64,000 nucleotides of DNA from Carnobacterium funditum DSM 5970 (GCF_000744185.1 NZ_JQLL01000001.1:1517001-1581000), one strand, 5' to 3'; counted from the first letter of the stretch, positions 47,772-58,893 are shown. Made by a program: numbers and translations. The notes: generated from the sequence alone by a model not told the origin.

Positions 47772-49768
47772 TTATTCCTCCTCTTCTTGGTTGGCTACTA
47801 CCATACCTAATTTTTCTTTTGCTTCTGTAACAGTACAATTTTCTATCTGGGTAGCTGCATTTGACAAGTGACCACCACCGCCCAGTTTTTCCATAATGAT
47901 TTGAACATTGATTTCGCCTAAACTACGTGCGCTAATTCCTACTTTTCCATCCATTCGCTTTGTGATAACGAAAGCTGCATCAACATCTGTCATGCCCAAC
48001 ATGGTATCTGCTGTCTGTGCTGCTACTACTGTATCATAAATCTTATCCTCTTCGCCAACAGCGACAGCCATTTTTTCACTGATAAATTCGATTGTTTTAA
48101 TCAACTGACTACGAAGTAAATAGGTATCTTTATCTTCTTTTAAGAAACGTTGGATTAACACAGCATCTGCTCCACAAGACCTGAGATAACTAGCTGCATC
48201 AAACGTACGTGAACCCGTTCGTAAAGAAAAACTTTTAGTGTCTACTATAATACCACCTAGCATAGCTGTTGCTTCAATCTTATTGATTGATTCTGCTTCA
48301 CTTGGCTGATATTCAAATAATTCTGTTACCAATTCAGCAGTTGAAGAAGCATACGGCTCAATGTAAACTAAGACCGGTTTTTCTGGGAATTCTTCACTTC
48401 TTCGGTGATGATCGATGACCACAATATTATTAATTTGATTGACTAATTTAGGTTCTATCGACAATGATGGTCTATGATGATCTACCATAACAAGTAATGT
48501 ATTCGAAGTGATCATTTCCTCTGCTGTTTCAGGCGTGATGATATATCGACTAATCGAGTTATCTTTTTCTACTTCCTCAACCAATTGATTGATATCTTTG
48601 CTAAGATTATTGGGATCTATAATAATCCATGCTTCTTTATTGTTCATTTCAGCAATTCTTCGAACACCTAGTGCTGATCCTATAGCATCCATATCAGGGT
48701 AACTATGCCCCATAATAAAAATCTGATCAGCTTGTTTCATTAATTCTTGCAATGCTTGACTGATTATCCTGGAACGAACGCGCGTTCTCTTTTCCATAGG
48801 GTTAGTTTTACCACCATAATAGCGAGGCTCACCACTCGATGATTTTACAACAACTTGATCTCCCCCTCTACCTAATGCTAAATCAAGATTAATCTGAGCT
48901 TGCTTAGCTAGTAGGCTTAAATCATCATTATCGTAAGCTAATCCAATACTAAGTGTCAATGGGAAATTTTGCTTAGACGTTCTTTCTCGAATACGATCAA
49001 TAATAGCAAATTTATCCTCTTCTATTTTCTCTAAGGACAATTGATGCATCATGACAATAAAGCGATCTTCTGATACTCTTTTCAAATAAATATGATGTTC
49101 TTTAGCCCAGTTAGATAATTCTGTAGTAATAAAATTATTTAAATTAGAAATACTTCGATCGTTCATTCCTTGAACAATTTCATCATGATTATCTACAAAA
49201 ATATTTCCAATTACTATTTTTTCATTTTCATATTTAACTTTAATTTGTGCATACTCTGTAATATCCATTAAATAAACTACGCGGATATCTTCCTGAACAA
49301 TAATTTGATAAACATTATCTCCCCAATGAACTGTTTTTAAACCTGAGGATTGACTACTTTGAATCACATCTGCTAATTCTTTATCAATTTCATTAATTTT
49401 TTACCTAAAACTTCTTGATACCCAAAATAATTTTGAAGATAAGGATTTGTCCATTGTACTTCATACTCTTCATTAAACAGTAAAATACCAATTGGCATTT
49501 TGATAAGCGCTTCTTGTTCTCCTCTTTTAATCCGGTATGATAAATCAGTAATATATTTATGCGTCTCTGTACTGATTTTTTTAGCCAAGTAATATAATGA
49601 GAGAACCGTAATGATAAAAGTAACTAACAAGACTATTCCAACCATAAAATGCACAATAAAACCTAATATGATTGTAACTAATTGTAATAAACCAATAACA
49701 ACAGCAAACCATTTAAATTTTTCATCATTCAAAAAATTCGGGAGTTTTTCTGTAGACAACTTTTTCAT
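47772..49768 (-). pseudogene. gdpP: gdpP (yybT), c-di-AMP phosphodiesterase, frameshifted
   Basis: GdpP cleaves c-di-AMP. The full protein has two membrane helices, a PAS, a degenerate GGDEF and a DHH/DHHA1 domain. Here the first 131 codons (49373-49768: helices at about 17-60, start of PAS) end at TAG. The remainder (from about 49400 down to 47772) lies in the next frame and keeps the DHH motifs GHSYPDMDAIGSA, VIDHHRRSEEF and GGGGHLSNA. One A is missing from the A-tract at 49397-49402 (six where the frame GKK-INEIDKELADVIQSS needs seven). Restored length is about 665 residues. It could be a true null mutation, a phase-variable tract or a sequencing error. Confidence 0.85.
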
Positions 49769-49842
49769 AATTAACTCCTTTTTAATCTGTTCCTTTTTTA
49801 AGCAACAACTTCTATTTTAACATGTTTTCTATTTAGATACTA

Positions 49843-49900
49843 GACACTAGATTTCCCTAGAATTGTTTCATGTGAAACAATTCTAGGGAAATCTAGTGTC
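49843..49900. other. 58-bp perfect palindrome with parS-like core
   Basis: The half site GACACTAGATTTCCCTAG + AAT + TGTTTCAT is exactly repeated in inverse. The centre (49864-49879) is TGTTTCATGTGAAACA, one base from the parS consensus TGTTNCACGTGAAACA. Arms contain ATTTCCC and GGGAAAT. It lies between the rpsR terminator and gdpP, and has no T-run, so a terminator role is unlikely. Confidence 0.75.
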
Positions 49901-49921
49901 CAAATAGAAATCTTTTGAAAT

Positions 49922-49961
49922 AAAAAAAGAACCATGATAAACTATCACGATTCTTTTTAAC
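49922..49961. terminator. Terminator after rpsR
   Basis: AAAAAGAACCATGAT pairs with ATCACGATTCTTTTT (imperfect) 7 bp after the rpsR stop. Confidence 0.75.
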
Positions 49962-49967
49962 TATATT

Positions 49968-50204
49968 TTATTCAGCTGTGACGAATGGTAATAATCCCAT
50001 AATACGTGCACGTTTGATTGCGACCGTTATTTTACGTTGGTTTTTTGCTGATGTGCCACTAACACGACGAGGTAAAATTTTACCTCTTTCAGAGATAAAT
50101 CGTTTTAACAAATCTAAATCTTTAAAATCGATATGTTCAATGTGGTTAGCTGCAATATAATCAACTTTACGGCGCTTGCGTCCGCCTCTACGTTGGATAG
50201 CCAT
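49968..50204 (-). CDS. rpsR: 30S ribosomal protein S18
   Basis: A 78-residue S18, full length: [20 protein letters not shown], then [20 protein letters not shown] and [16 protein letters not shown]. Unlike zinc-binding S18 forms it has no cysteine. It is the last gene of rpsF-ssb-rpsR, 33 bp after ssb, behind AGGAGG. Confidence 0.98.
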   Translation of the reverse strand: MAIQRRGGRKRRKVDYIAANHIEHIDFKDLDLLKRFISERGKILPRRVSGTSAKNQRKITVAIKRARIMGLLPFVTAE

Positions 50205-50237
50205 TTTTCTATTCCTCCTTTATGTTTCTAATTTAAA

Positions 50238-50765
50238 TTAGAACGGTAAATCATCATCTGAAATATCAATCGGTTGGCTACTCTTCTCAAATGGATCAGA
50301 GTTTCCAAAATCAGGATATTGTGATTTTTGATTTTGAGGAGCTGCTTTTTGCGAATAATTATTTTGTGTTTGATTAGTTGAACTTTGCTGATGTGTTTTC
50401 GATGTGCTACCTGTATCATCTGAACCTCGACGTTGGTCGTTAGCAGATTTAGATTCCAACATTGAAAAATTATCAACTACTACTTCAGTAACGTAAACAC
50501 GCTGTCCTTGTTGGTTATCATAAGAACGTGTTTGAATACGTCCCTCCACACCAATCAATGATCCCTTACGAGTAAAGTTAGCCAATGTTTCAGCCGTCTT
50601 TCTCCAAGCTACACAGTTAATGAAATCTGCTTCTCTTTCACCTTTTTGGTTTGTAAACTGTCTGTTTACCGCTACAGTAAACGATGCAACAGCTGCACCA
50701 TTTGAAGTGTATCTCAAATCCGCATCTTTAGTTAATCTTCCAACTAAAACAACATTATTAATCAC
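50238..50765 (-). CDS. ssb: Single-stranded DNA-binding protein
   Basis: Binds single-stranded DNA at forks and repair sites. The OB domain (1-105) starts [19 protein letters not shown], with [11 protein letters not shown] and [19 protein letters not shown] Gln/Asn-rich linker (about 110-160) leads to the acidic tip [11 protein letters not shown] that contacts partner proteins. The start is GTG 50765, eight bases after AAAGGAG; the open frame up to 50804 (MFHVKQFLK) is made by a parS-like palindrome and is not likely translated. It is between rpsF and rpsR. Confidence 0.97.
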   Translation of the reverse strand: MINNVVLVGRLTKDADLRYTSNGAAVASFTVAVNRQFTNQKGEREADFINCVAWRKTAETLANFTRKGSLIGVEGRIQTRSYDNQQGQRVYVTEVVVDNFSMLESKSANDQRRGSDDTGSTSKTHQQSSTNQTQNNYSQKAAPQNQKSQYPDFGNSDPFEKSSQPIDISDDDLPF

Positions 50766-50787
50766 AATAATAGCTCCTTTCAAAAAT

Positions 50788-50803
50788 TGTTTCACATGAA
50801 ACA
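50788..50803. other. Second parS-like 16-mer
   Basis: TGTTTCACATGAAACA between rpsF and ssb. On the - strand it is the same 16-mer as the palindrome core at 49864-49879, and again one base from consensus parS. Candidate ParB/Noc-family site near the origin. Confidence 0.6.
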
Positions 50804-50812
50804 ACCATAAAT

Positions 50813-51112
50813 TTAAGCTTCTACTTTAGTAATCATATGACGTAAAATACCATCATTGATTTTAGCTAGACGATCGAATTCATTGATTGCTGCTGCATCT
50901 GTTGCTGATAGTTTTACGATATGGTAAATTCCTTCGTGGAATTTTTTAATTTCGTAAGCTAAACGGCGTTTAGACCAGTCTTTAGATTCAGTGATTTCAG
51001 CACCATTATCTTTTAAAATAGTATCGAAACGTTCGATTAAAGTTGCTTTTTCAGCTTCTTCAATGTTTGGACGAATAATGTATAAAATTTCGTATTTTGT
51101 TGTTTGGCTCAT
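50813..51112 (-). CDS. rpsF: 30S ribosomal protein S6
   Basis: A 99-residue S6: [20 protein letters not shown] at the start, [20 protein letters not shown] in the middle and [13 protein letters not shown] at the end. The start is ATG 51112 (MSQTTKYE) with AGGAGG eleven bases before; an alternative GTG four codons upstream would overlap the binding site. First gene of rpsF-ssb-rpsR; partner of S18 in the ribosome. Confidence 0.97.
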   Translation of the reverse strand: MSQTTKYEILYIIRPNIEEAEKATLIERFDTILKDNGAEITESKDWSKRRLAYEIKKFHEGIYHIVKLSATDAAAINEFDRLAKINDGILRHMITKVEA

Positions 51113-51198
51113 CTTGACTGTCACCTCCTTATGGACTTTGGCTCATTCTTTTGAAAGAGCAAGGAGAGCATCTATTTATAGATTACTCACGTTTGTTA

Positions 51199-51227
51199 AA
51201 TATATCATATATTTAATTAAACATCAA
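51199..51227 (-). promoter_or_regulatory. Promoter of rpsF-ssb-rpsR
   Basis: On the - strand TTGATG (51222-51227), 17 bp, TATATT (51199-51204). The leader of about 80 nt could hold the S6:S18-binding regulatory structure known in Firmicutes, but I cannot confirm its CCG motif. Confidence 0.65.
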
Positions 51228-51470
51228 TACTTTTATAATGGAAGTTACTATTTAACTCTAACGGCACTAGTCAATAGCTACAAAGTATGTGATACGTCCA
51301 TTCTTGACGATTTCGTCTTACTAAGATTCTCTTATATTTTTCCAAAAAAATAGTATCTTAGTTAGTTAATTTTTTCATCTTATTTTATTACTGCTCATTT
51401 GATGTGCTTAATAAATTTAAACTCCGTGTTTTTAGAACCTATTCTCACTCTTTAACTAATCAAAAACTAA

Positions 51471-51518
51471 AAAATAGATTTCAAACGAGAGTTAATCTGC
51501 TCACTTGAAATCTATTTT
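51471..51518. terminator. Terminator after gyrA
   Basis: AAAATAGATTTCAA pairs with TTGAAATCTATTTT, flanked by T-tracts, within the gap between gyrA and rpsF. Confidence 0.85.
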
Positions 51519-51526
51519 AATATTAA

Positions 51527-54088
51527 TTAGTCTTCACGGTTATTGTCTTTATCTAGTAATGGTTGTTCTACAATAGAAGTTGATTCTGTATTCGATGATT
51601 GCTCAACATCAGTTTTTGCACTCTCTAAATCAGTTGTTTCCTCTTCAACATCTACTTCTTCTGCTTCTACTTTTGCCATAGTTGAGACCGTACCTTTATC
51701 TCCTACACGTATCAAGCGAACGCCTAAAGTTACACGACCTGTTTGTGAGATACTAGATGCACTAAAACGAATAATGACACCTGCGTTAGTGATTAACATG
51801 ATATCCTCTTCACCTTTTACAGTTGTTAAACCAGCTAAGTTTCCGTTCTTTTCAGTGATATTAGCAGTTTTAACGCCTTTACCTCCGCGACCTTTAATAG
51901 CATACTCACTTGCACTTGTTCGTTTTCCATAACCTTTTTCAGTAATAATTAACACTTCAGAATCTGGTGTTAATAAATCCATACCAACAACATAATCATC
52001 TTCACGTAAACGAATACCGCGAACACCGCTAGCACTTCTTCCCATATTACGTACAACGGTCTCTTTAAAACTTACTGTATAACCTAAATGAGTTCCAATA
52101 ATGATGTTTTGTTTTCCATCAGTAACAGAAACTTTCATTAGCTCATCATCTTCACGTAACACAATCGCTCTGATTCCATTACTTCGGATATTTGAAAAAG
52201 CAGAAATACTTGTTCGTTTAACGGTTCCTCGACGCGTTGTAAAAAAGAGGTAATGATCATCATCTGTTTTACCTTTTACGTTGATAACCGTTTGAATTTT
52301 TTCGTCAGAATCAATTCCTAACAAATTAATGACCGGGATTCCTTTAGCCGTCCGCCCATATTCTGGAATTTCATACCCTTTAGAACGATAAACTTTTCCA
52401 CTGTTCGTAAAGAACAATAACGTATCATGAGTTGAACATGAAATTAACGTTTCAATAAAATCATCATCATGAACGCCCATGCCTTGAACACCGCGTCCGC
52501 CGCGTCTTTGGGTTTTAAACTCTGAGCTTGCAATACGCTTAACGTATCCATTATGAGTCAACGTTACTACAACTTCTTCTTCTTCAATCAAATCTTCATC
52601 TTCAAGACTTAGTACTTCTCCGACTAACAATTCTGTTCGACGAGCATCTCCAAAGCGGTCTTGCAAGTCCAATAACTCTGTTTCAATAATGGTGTGAACT
52701 CGCTCTGAATTGCTTAGAATATCTGTTAAATCAGTAATCAATGCAATCAAATCGTTGTATTCAGATTCTATTTTATCGCGTTCTAAACCTGTTAAACGAA
52801 CCATCCGCATATCTAATATAGCTTGAGCTTGTTTATCTGATAAACCGTATGTCTCAATCAACGTATTTTTAGCAATTTCACCTGTTTTAGATCCACGGAC
52901 GATACGGATAATTTCATCTATATGATCTAATGCAATACGCAAACCTTCAAGAATATGCGCACGTGCTTCTGCTTTTCGTTTATCGTATGCTGTTCTTCTA
53001 CGAATAATATTTTCTTGGTGTTTCAAATACTCTTCTAAAATTTCTTTCAAACTCAATACTTTTGGAATGCCATTGACAATAGCCAACATATTAAATCCAA
53101 ATGAAGTTTGTAAAGAAGATAATTTATATAAATTATTCAATACAACACTAGCACTCATATCACGACGGACATCAATAACAACACGCATGCCATCACGGTC
53201 TGATTCATCCGCTAAGTCGGTTATTCCTTCAATTCGCTTATCTCTGGCCAAATCAGCAATACGTTCAACTAAACGGGCTTTATTAACCATATAAGGCAAC
53301 TCATGTACAATGATTCTTTCTCTGCCCGTTTTTGTAATTTCAATTTCTACTTTTGCACGAATCGTAATTGAGCCACGACCTGTTTCATATGCTCTTCTGA
53401 TACCTGATTTCCCCATAACAAGACCACCGGTTGGAAAATCTGGACCGGGTAAAGCTTCCATCAAATCAGCTGTTGTCGCTTCTGGGTCTTTCATCAAAAT
53501 ATGAAGTGCAGAAATAACTTCAGTTAGATTATGTGGTGGAATATTTGTGGCCATTCCAACTGCGATTCCTGTCCCTCCATTAACTAAAAGGTTTGGAAAA
53601 CGAGCTGGCAACACCTCTGGTTCTCGCTCTGATCCATCATAGTTATCACGATAATCTACTGTGTCTTTGTTTAAGTCACGCAACATTTCTAAAGCCATTC
53701 GAGTCATACGAGCTTCGGTATAACGCATCGCTGCAGCGCCATCTCCATCAACTGACCCAAAGTTTCCATGTCCGTCTACTAGCGGATAACGGTAACTAAA
53801 ATCTTGCGCCATACGTACCATTGATTCATAAATCGCACTGTCACCATGAGGATGGTACTTACCCATAACATCTCCAACAATACGTGCTGATTTTTTATGT
53901 GCTTTATCAGGCGTTACGCCCAATTCACTCATTCCGTATAGTATTCTACGGTGAACTGGCTTTAAACCATCACGTACATCAGGCAATGCACGTGCTACGA
54001 TAACACTCATTGCATAATCAAGGAATGAGGTACGCATTTCCTGGCTTAAATTTTTGTGTTCAATGTTTTCTTCAAATTCTTCGGCCAT
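51527..54088 (-). CDS. gyrA: DNA gyrase subunit A
   Basis: Breakage-reunion subunit of gyrase, 853 residues. The catalytic tyrosine is in [11 protein letters not shown] (about residue 124). The quinolone-resistance region [20 protein letters not shown] has Ser and Glu at the usual positions (wild type). The coiled tower and six GyrA-box beta-pinwheel repeats follow (about 505-810), with [11 protein letters not shown] as GyrA box. The last 45 residues are acidic and variable. It lies 20 bp downstream of gyrB in the yaaA-recF-gyrB-gyrA operon. Confidence 0.98.
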   Translation of the reverse strand: MAEEFEENIEHKNLSQEMRTSFLDYAMSVIVARALPDVRDGLKPVHRRILYGMSELGVTPDKAHKKSARIVGDVMGKYHPHGDSAIYESMVRMAQDFSYRYPLVDGHGNFGSVDGDGAAAMRYTEARMTRMALEMLRDLNKDTVDYRDNYDGSEREPEVLPARFPNLLVNGGTGIAVGMATNIPPHNLTEVISALHILMKDPEATTADLMEALPGPDFPTGGLVMGKSGIRRAYETGRGSITIRAKVEIEITKTGRERIIVHELPYMVNKARLVERIADLARDKRIEGITDLADESDRDGMRVVIDVRRDMSASVVLNNLYKLSSLQTSFGFNMLAIVNGIPKVLSLKEILEEYLKHQENIIRRRTAYDKRKAEARAHILEGLRIALDHIDEIIRIVRGSKTGEIAKNTLIETYGLSDKQAQAILDMRMVRLTGLERDKIESEYNDLIALITDLTDILSNSERVHTIIETELLDLQDRFGDARRTELLVGEVLSLEDEDLIEEEEVVVTLTHNGYVKRIASSEFKTQRRGGRGVQGMGVHDDDFIETLISCSTHDTLLFFTNSGKVYRSKGYEIPEYGRTAKGIPVINLLGIDSDEKIQTVINVKGKTDDDHYLFFTTRRGTVKRTSISAFSNIRSNGIRAIVLREDDELMKVSVTDGKQNIIIGTHLGYTVSFKETVVRNMGRSASGVRGIRLREDDYVVGMDLLTPDSEVLIITEKGYGKRTSASEYAIKGRGGKGVKTANITEKNGNLAGLTTVKGEEDIMLITNAGVIIRFSASSISQTGRVTLGVRLIRVGDKGTVSTMAKVEAEEVDVEEETTDLESAKTDVEQSSNTESTSIVEQPLLDKDNNRED

Positions 54089-54108
54089 TCTTCATTATCC
54101 TCTCTTGA

Positions 54109-56052
54109 TTAAATATCTAAGTTTTGAACATAGCGAGCATTGTCTTCAATAAATTTACGACGCGGTTCTACTCGGTCACCCATAAGCATATCCATTACCT
54201 GATCAGCTTCGATTGCATCTTCGACCGTTATTTGGAGTAGACGTCTATTTTCTGGGTTCATTGTTGTATCCCATAATTGTTCAGCATCCATTTCTCCCAG
54301 TCCTTTATAACGTTGAATGATAGGTTTTGGAGCAAGAGGCCATTCTTTTAATAAGTCATCCAATTCTTCTTCAGAATCAAGGTAAACCATTTTCTTACCT
54401 TGTTTTACTTGGTACAAAGGAGGCTGCGCAATATAAACAAATCCTGCCTCAACAACTGGACGCATGTATCGGTAAAAGAGCGTTAATAATAGTGTCCGAA
54501 TATGTGCACCATCGACATCAGCATCTGTCATAATAACCAATTTATGGTATCGAGCTTTGGATAGATCAAAATCTCCACCAAATCCTGTTCCCATAGCTGT
54601 AAAGAGTGCTCGTATTTCCTCGTTTCCTAAAATTCGATCCAACGTAGCTTTCTCAACGTTTAGAATTTTACCACGGATAGGTAGAATCGCTTGAAATAAA
54701 CGCGACCGTCCTTGTTTGGCTGAACCTCCAGCAGAATCTCCCTCAACAATAAATATTTCACTAATTTCTGGGTTTTTACTAGAGCAGTCTGCTAATTTAC
54801 CTGGTAAATTACTAATTTCTAGACCGCTTTTTTTACGAGTAACTTCACGAGCACGTTTTGCTGCTAGACGAGCTCTAGATGCTAATAGACCTTTTTCAAT
54901 AATTTTTCGTGCTGTTTGAGGATTTTCCATCAAAAATTTATCGAAATGCGCAGAAAAAAGACGATCGGTAATCGTTCTTGCTTCAGAATTACCTAGTTTT
55001 GTTTTTGTTTGTCCTTCAAATTGTGGATCTGGATGCTTAATAGAAACTACAGCCGTTAATCCCTCACGAACATCTTCACCGGTTAAATTATCTTCGTTTT
55101 CTTTTATTAATTTATTGCGTTTTGCATAGTCATTGATGACACGTGTCAAAGCTGTCTTAAAACCTGACTCATGTGTTCCACCTTCATAAGTGTGAATGTT
55201 ATTAGCAAAAGTTAATAAATTAGAGTGGTATCCATCTGTATACTGCATCGCTACTTCAACTGAAATACCCTGTTGTTCGCCTTCTAAAAATATTGGATCT
55301 TCAAATAAAACATTTTTATTTTTATTTAAAAACCCAACGTAACTCTTAATTCCACCTTGGTAGTGATACTCTTGAAATTGAGGTTTTTCTGCTCTTTTAT
55401 CCTCAATCGTTATTTTTAAACCACGATTTAAGAACGCTAATTCACGAACACGAACGGATAATCTTTCGTAATCAAAGACAATTGTTTCTTTAAAAATTTC
55501 AGTGTCGGGTAAGAAATGTACTGTTGTACCGTGGTGTTCTGTATCACCAATAATTTCAACATCGTTTAAAACGGCTCCTCTAGAGTAACCTTGGAAATAA
55601 ATTTTCCCGTTTTTGTGTACCCGAACTTCTAGACTTGATGATAGCGCATTAACAACGGATCCACCTACACCATGTAACCCACCAGAAACTTTATATCCTC
55701 CGCCACCAAATTTTCCTCCAGCATGAAGGATGGTAAACACTGTTTCAAGAGCAGGACGACCGGTTTTCTTCTGAATATCGACTGGAATACCACGACCGTT
55801 ATCGATTACACTGATACTGTTATCTGCTTCAACAACAACATTAATTTCATCCGCAAAGCCAGCTAAAGCTTCATCAATTGAGTTATCTACAATTTCCCAT
55901 ACCAAATGATGTAGGCCTTCTCCACTAGTTGATCCGATATACATACCAGGTCGTTTACGGACTGCTTCTAAACCTTCTAATACTTGGATTTGACTTGCAT
56001 CATAATCTTGAGCAAGATCATTTTTACTTCTAATTTCTTCAGACAAACTCAT
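54109..56052 (-). CDS. gyrB: DNA gyrase subunit B
   Basis: ATPase subunit of gyrase, 647 residues. The GHKL domain shows [18 protein letters not shown] and DNGRGIPV, then [16 protein letters not shown]. The TOPRIM domain shows [17 protein letters not shown] and [17 protein letters not shown]. The end [15 protein letters not shown] is usual. Its ATG overlaps the recF stop (ATGA), which indicates translational coupling. Confidence 0.98.
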   Translation of the reverse strand: MSLSEEIRSKNDLAQDYDASQIQVLEGLEAVRKRPGMYIGSTSGEGLHHLVWEIVDNSIDEALAGFADEINVVVEADNSISVIDNGRGIPVDIQKKTGRPALETVFTILHAGGKFGGGGYKVSGGLHGVGGSVVNALSSSLEVRVHKNGKIYFQGYSRGAVLNDVEIIGDTEHHGTTVHFLPDTEIFKETIVFDYERLSVRVRELAFLNRGLKITIEDKRAEKPQFQEYHYQGGIKSYVGFLNKNKNVLFEDPIFLEGEQQGISVEVAMQYTDGYHSNLLTFANNIHTYEGGTHESGFKTALTRVINDYAKRNKLIKENEDNLTGEDVREGLTAVVSIKHPDPQFEGQTKTKLGNSEARTITDRLFSAHFDKFLMENPQTARKIIEKGLLASRARLAAKRAREVTRKKSGLEISNLPGKLADCSSKNPEISEIFIVEGDSAGGSAKQGRSRLFQAILPIRGKILNVEKATLDRILGNEEIRALFTAMGTGFGGDFDLSKARYHKLVIMTDADVDGAHIRTLLLTLFYRYMRPVVEAGFVYIAQPPLYQVKQGKKMVYLDSEEELDDLLKEWPLAPKPIIQRYKGLGEMDAEQLWDTTMNPENRRLLQITVEDAIEADQVMDMLMGDRVEPRRKFIEDNARYVQNLDI

Positions 56053-57170
56053 TCACTCTCCATTTCTACATGACCATTCTCAATACGGAAGACTTTGGGT
56101 GCTTCCAACATTTCTTTTTTAACTCCATCTAAACTAGTGGTTGTTAAAAAAGTTTGAACTTTATTTTGAATCGCCTTTAACAAATGTGTTTGACGTTCAT
56201 CATCTAGTTCAGACAGGACATCGTCCAGTAATAAAAGTGGGTATTCACCTGTCATTTCTTTCATTAAATCGATTTCTGCTAATTTCACACTTAGAGCAGT
56301 TGTTCTTTGTTGACCTTGTGAACCATAGGTCTGCACGTGTCGTCCATTAACTTTAAATTTTAAATCATCTCTATGAGGTCCGAAAAGTGTTATCCCTTGA
56401 TCTAATTCACGTTTTTGTCCTTCTTTATAGGTTTGAAGCAAGTCTAAGTAAATTTGTTTTTTATCTCGTGTATTGGATAAAGCAAAACCGCAATGATAAT
56501 CAATTTCTAATCGTTCTTTCTGTTTAGAAATTTCATAATGAATAGGCTCCGCCCAATTACCTAACTTTTTTATAAATAAAAATCGTTCCGCTAAGATAGC
56601 TGCTCCATGTTCTGCTAATTGCTCAGTTAAGACATCTAAAAAAGTAAGATCTTGTTTTTTTTGAAAAGCTAATTGTTTTAAATATTGGTTCCGTTGTTTT
56701 AATATCCGCTGATATTGGACTAAATGGTGTAAATAAATAGGGCTCATTTGCCCCATTTCCATATCTATGAATTTTCTTCGGACTGAAGGAGACCCCTTAA
56801 CTAAAGACAAATCCTCGGGAGCAAAAAGAATAACATTTAAATTACCAATATAGGCACTTAACTTTTTTTGCTCCAAATGATTAAATTTAGCCTTTTTTCC
56901 CTTAGTAGAAATTGAAATTTCTAGTGGAAAATTAGAGTTTTTTTTCTGAATTCTGCCGCTCACGCGTGCGTTATCTTGCTCCCAGCGAATTAATTCTTTA
57001 TCGTTTACCGTTCGATGACTTCTTGCCATAGCTAATACATAGATAGCTTCCATTAAACTCGTTTTCCCCTGTGCATTCTCTCCTAAAAAAACATTAATTC
57101 CCTGAGAAAAAGTTACTTTTGCACTTTCATAATTACGATAATTTAACAGTTGAATATCTTTCAAAAACAT
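56049..57170 (-). CDS. recF: DNA replication and repair protein RecF
   Basis: A 373-residue SMC-like ATPase that helps load RecA at gaps. Walker A is [20 protein letters not shown] (about 29-48), the signature [18 protein letters not shown] (about 300-317) and Walker [17 protein letters not shown] follow. Its ATG overlaps the yaaA stop (TAATG), and its end overlaps gyrB, so the four genes are tightly coupled. Confidence 0.97.
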   Translation of the reverse strand: MFLKDIQLLNYRNYESAKVTFSQGINVFLGENAQGKTSLMEAIYVLAMARSHRTVNDKELIRWEQDNARVSGRIQKKNSNFPLEISISTKGKKAKFNHLEQKKLSAYIGNLNVILFAPEDLSLVKGSPSVRRKFIDMEMGQMSPIYLHHLVQYQRILKQRNQYLKQLAFQKKQDLTFLDVLTEQLAEHGAAILAERFLFIKKLGNWAEPIHYEISKQKERLEIDYHCGFALSNTRDKKQIYLDLLQTYKEGQKRELDQGITLFGPHRDDLKFKVNGRHVQTYGSQGQQRTTALSVKLAEIDLMKEMTGEYPLLLLDDVLSELDDERQTHLLKAIQNKVQTFLTTTSLDGVKKEMLEAPKVFRIENGHVEMESE

Positions 57171-57421
57171 TAGAGTTCATCCTTAGTCGCTTGTTTAGCT
57201 GAATTAACAGATTGAATGAAGAATGTCCCTTCACCAGGAATTTCTATAACTGCACCTGGGTAAAGCTTTTTACCTCTTCGGTTTTCTAGTTCTTTATCCA
57301 CTAAAATAGTGTGTTCAGCTAAGTATCCCTTTGCCATTCCACCGCTACTGATAATATTAGCATGTTTTAAAAACTGACCTAAAGTAATGAATTCACTACT
57401 AATTAAAATGTTCTTTTTCAT
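57170..57421 (-). CDS. yaaA: S4-domain protein YaaA (RNA-binding)
   Basis: An 83-residue protein with one S4-like RNA-binding domain: ITLGQFLKHANIISSGGMAK and VDKELENRRGKKLYPGAVIE. It is always found between dnaN and recF in Firmicutes and has been linked to ribosome assembly. The start is ATG 57421 (MKKNILISSEF), behind AGGTGA; an upstream extension to 57478 has no family support. First gene of the operon with recF, gyrB and gyrA. Confidence 0.93.
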   Translation of the reverse strand: MKKNILISSEFITLGQFLKHANIISSGGMAKGYLAEHTILVDKELENRRGKKLYPGAVIEIPGEGTFFIQSVNSAKQATKDEL

Positions 57422-57493
57422 TAAATCACCTGCTTTCATTGAAATAAGCGCGGAGTATAAAAACCACGCAAGACGCACTTACTTATTAGTATC

Positions 57494-57522
57494 ATTATAC
57501 TTCTTTTTCACAAAGAATACAA
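57494..57522 (-). promoter_or_regulatory. Promoter of yaaA-recF-gyrB-gyrA
   Basis: On the - strand TTGTAT (57517-57522), 17 bp and TATAAT (57494-57499), about 73 bp before yaaA. Confidence 0.78.
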
Positions 57523-57637
57523 TCTCTACTAGAATTTAGATATGGTTCTTTACATTTTAATAGATAAATACGAAAAGACCTTAAAAATTCGAAAGTTGCT
57601 TAAAAGTGAAAATAAACCTGTTTTTGAACAGTTCAAT

Positions 57638-57677
57638 AAAAAACTACTCCTCTGATGATTCAGAAAAGTAGTTTTTT
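57638..57677. terminator. Terminator after dnaN
   Basis: AAAAAACTACT pairs with AGTAGTTTTTTT, 10 bp after the dnaN stop. Confidence 0.82.
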
Positions 57678-57686
57678 TACTAGTCA

Positions 57687-58829
57687 TTAAAATGTACGGA
57701 CAGGCGTAATCAGTTGAATAAATGTTTGATCATTTTCACTCGGCACTAAAATGAATGGTCTAACCGGAGAAGTAAACTTAATTTTAATTGTTGTTTGACC
57801 AAATGTTCTTAATGCATCTTTCATATAATCTGGATTAAATGAAAGTTCAATTGGATCCCCGTTGACAGAAATATAATCTAATTCTTCTTGAACATTACCT
57901 ATATCTGGTGAATTTCCTGAAATTTCAACTATATCTGGGTTAATGGTAATTTTAACAACGTTATTTTTTCCTTCATGAGATAACAAAGATGCTCGTTCAA
58001 TAGCACCTAACAAAATATTCGCATTGAACTCGATTTCTGTTGCTGATGTTTCAGGAATTAATCGTTTAGTATCTGGATAGTACCCTTCAAGTAAACGAGA
58101 ATAGAAAAACATATTTTCTGTTTTAAATAAAACTTGGTTTTCAGTAATCATCAATTCAATTGTTTCAGAATTATCATCTAACGTTCGAGATAACTCTACT
58201 AAACTTTTACCTGGAATAATGACATTATATTTTTTCCCTGCTTGTTCTTCAGTCATTTCCAATGGAATAATGCGTTGGCTTAAACGATGACTATCTGTAG
58301 CAACAGCAAGAAGTTGGTTGTTTTCTATAACCATGTTAACTCCAGTTAATATTGGTCGGCTTTCATGAGTGGAAATAGCAATAACTGTTTGACTAATAAC
58401 TTGTTTAAATAAGCCGACTGGCAAAGTAAACGATTCATTTGTATCGATAACGGGTAAATGAGGATAGTTGTTAGCATCTAAACCATTAATGGTAAAAGAA
58501 GCTGTAGCTGAAGTAATCAAGGTTTGGAAATGATCAAGAACTTCAATTTCCATTGTTTCTTCAGGTAATTTTTTTACAATTTCGCTAAAAAAGCGAGCTT
58601 GTAATACGATACTGCCTGTTTTTTCGATAATTAAAGTGTTAGATTCTTCTGCTACTGGAATAAATGTTTCTATAGAAATGTCTGAATCACTACCCGTTAA
58701 GGTAATTCCCTCTTCATTCGCCACAATTTTTATCCCTGTCAAAATAGGGATGGTTGTTCTTGAAGAAATAGCACGCTGAACATCAGCCATACTTTTCAAA
58801 AAAGCACTTCTTTTAATTGTAAATTTCAT
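57687..58829 (-). CDS. dnaN: DNA polymerase III beta subunit (sliding clamp)
   Basis: A 380-residue clamp with three repeated domains (about 1-125, 128-250, 252-378). Landmarks are MKFTIKRSAFLKSMADVQRAI, the central RPILTGVNM and DSHRLSQR, and the end PVRPFILVPSENDQTFIQLITPVRTF (seen as PVRPF and QLITPVRTF). The start is ATG 58829 with GGAGG eight bases before; the frame to 58844 adds five residues only. It is separated from dnaA by 273 bp holding DnaA boxes. Confidence 0.98.
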   Translation of the reverse strand: MKFTIKRSAFLKSMADVQRAISSRTTIPILTGIKIVANEEGITLTGSDSDISIETFIPVAEESNTLIIEKTGSIVLQARFFSEIVKKLPEETMEIEVLDHFQTLITSATASFTINGLDANNYPHLPVIDTNESFTLPVGLFKQVISQTVIAISTHESRPILTGVNMVIENNQLLAVATDSHRLSQRIIPLEMTEEQAGKKYNVIIPGKSLVELSRTLDDNSETIELMITENQVLFKTENMFFYSRLLEGYYPDTKRLIPETSATEIEFNANILLGAIERASLLSHEGKNNVVKITINPDIVEISGNSPDIGNVQEELDYISVNGDPIELSFNPDYMKDALRTFGQTTIKIKFTSPVRPFILVPSENDQTFIQLITPVRTF

Positions 58830-58893
58830 TAAGTAAACCTCCAAAATTATAGTTAATTAATTTAATAAGATCTTTAGTAATAGTAGTAGGGCT

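Noticed and set aside
47477-47830. 117-codon frame antisense to rplI and gdpP
   Set aside because: Composition reflects the opposite strand of L9; no homology or start signal.
49373-49402. Programmed frameshift in gdpP as a designed regulatory device
   Set aside because: No slippery heptamer with a following pseudoknot or internal Shine-Dalgarno is evident; a simple indel in an A-tract is a simpler reading, though not excluded.
50228-50476. 82-codon frame inside ssb
   Set aside because: It is a shadow of the Gln/Asn-rich linker of ssb in another frame.
50766-50804. ssb starting at ATG 50804 ([10 protein letters not shown])
   Set aside because: The first residues are the translation of a parS-like palindrome; GTG 50765 has a proper RBS and fits SSB homologues.
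51113-51200. S6:S18 leader riboregulator
   Set aside because: Expected in Firmicutes, but I could not identify the conserved bulge motif by eye, so it is not listed as a feature.
51543-51932. 129-codon + strand frame opposite the gyrA 3' end
   Set aside because: Antisense shadow of the pinwheel region; no RBS and no recognisable protein.
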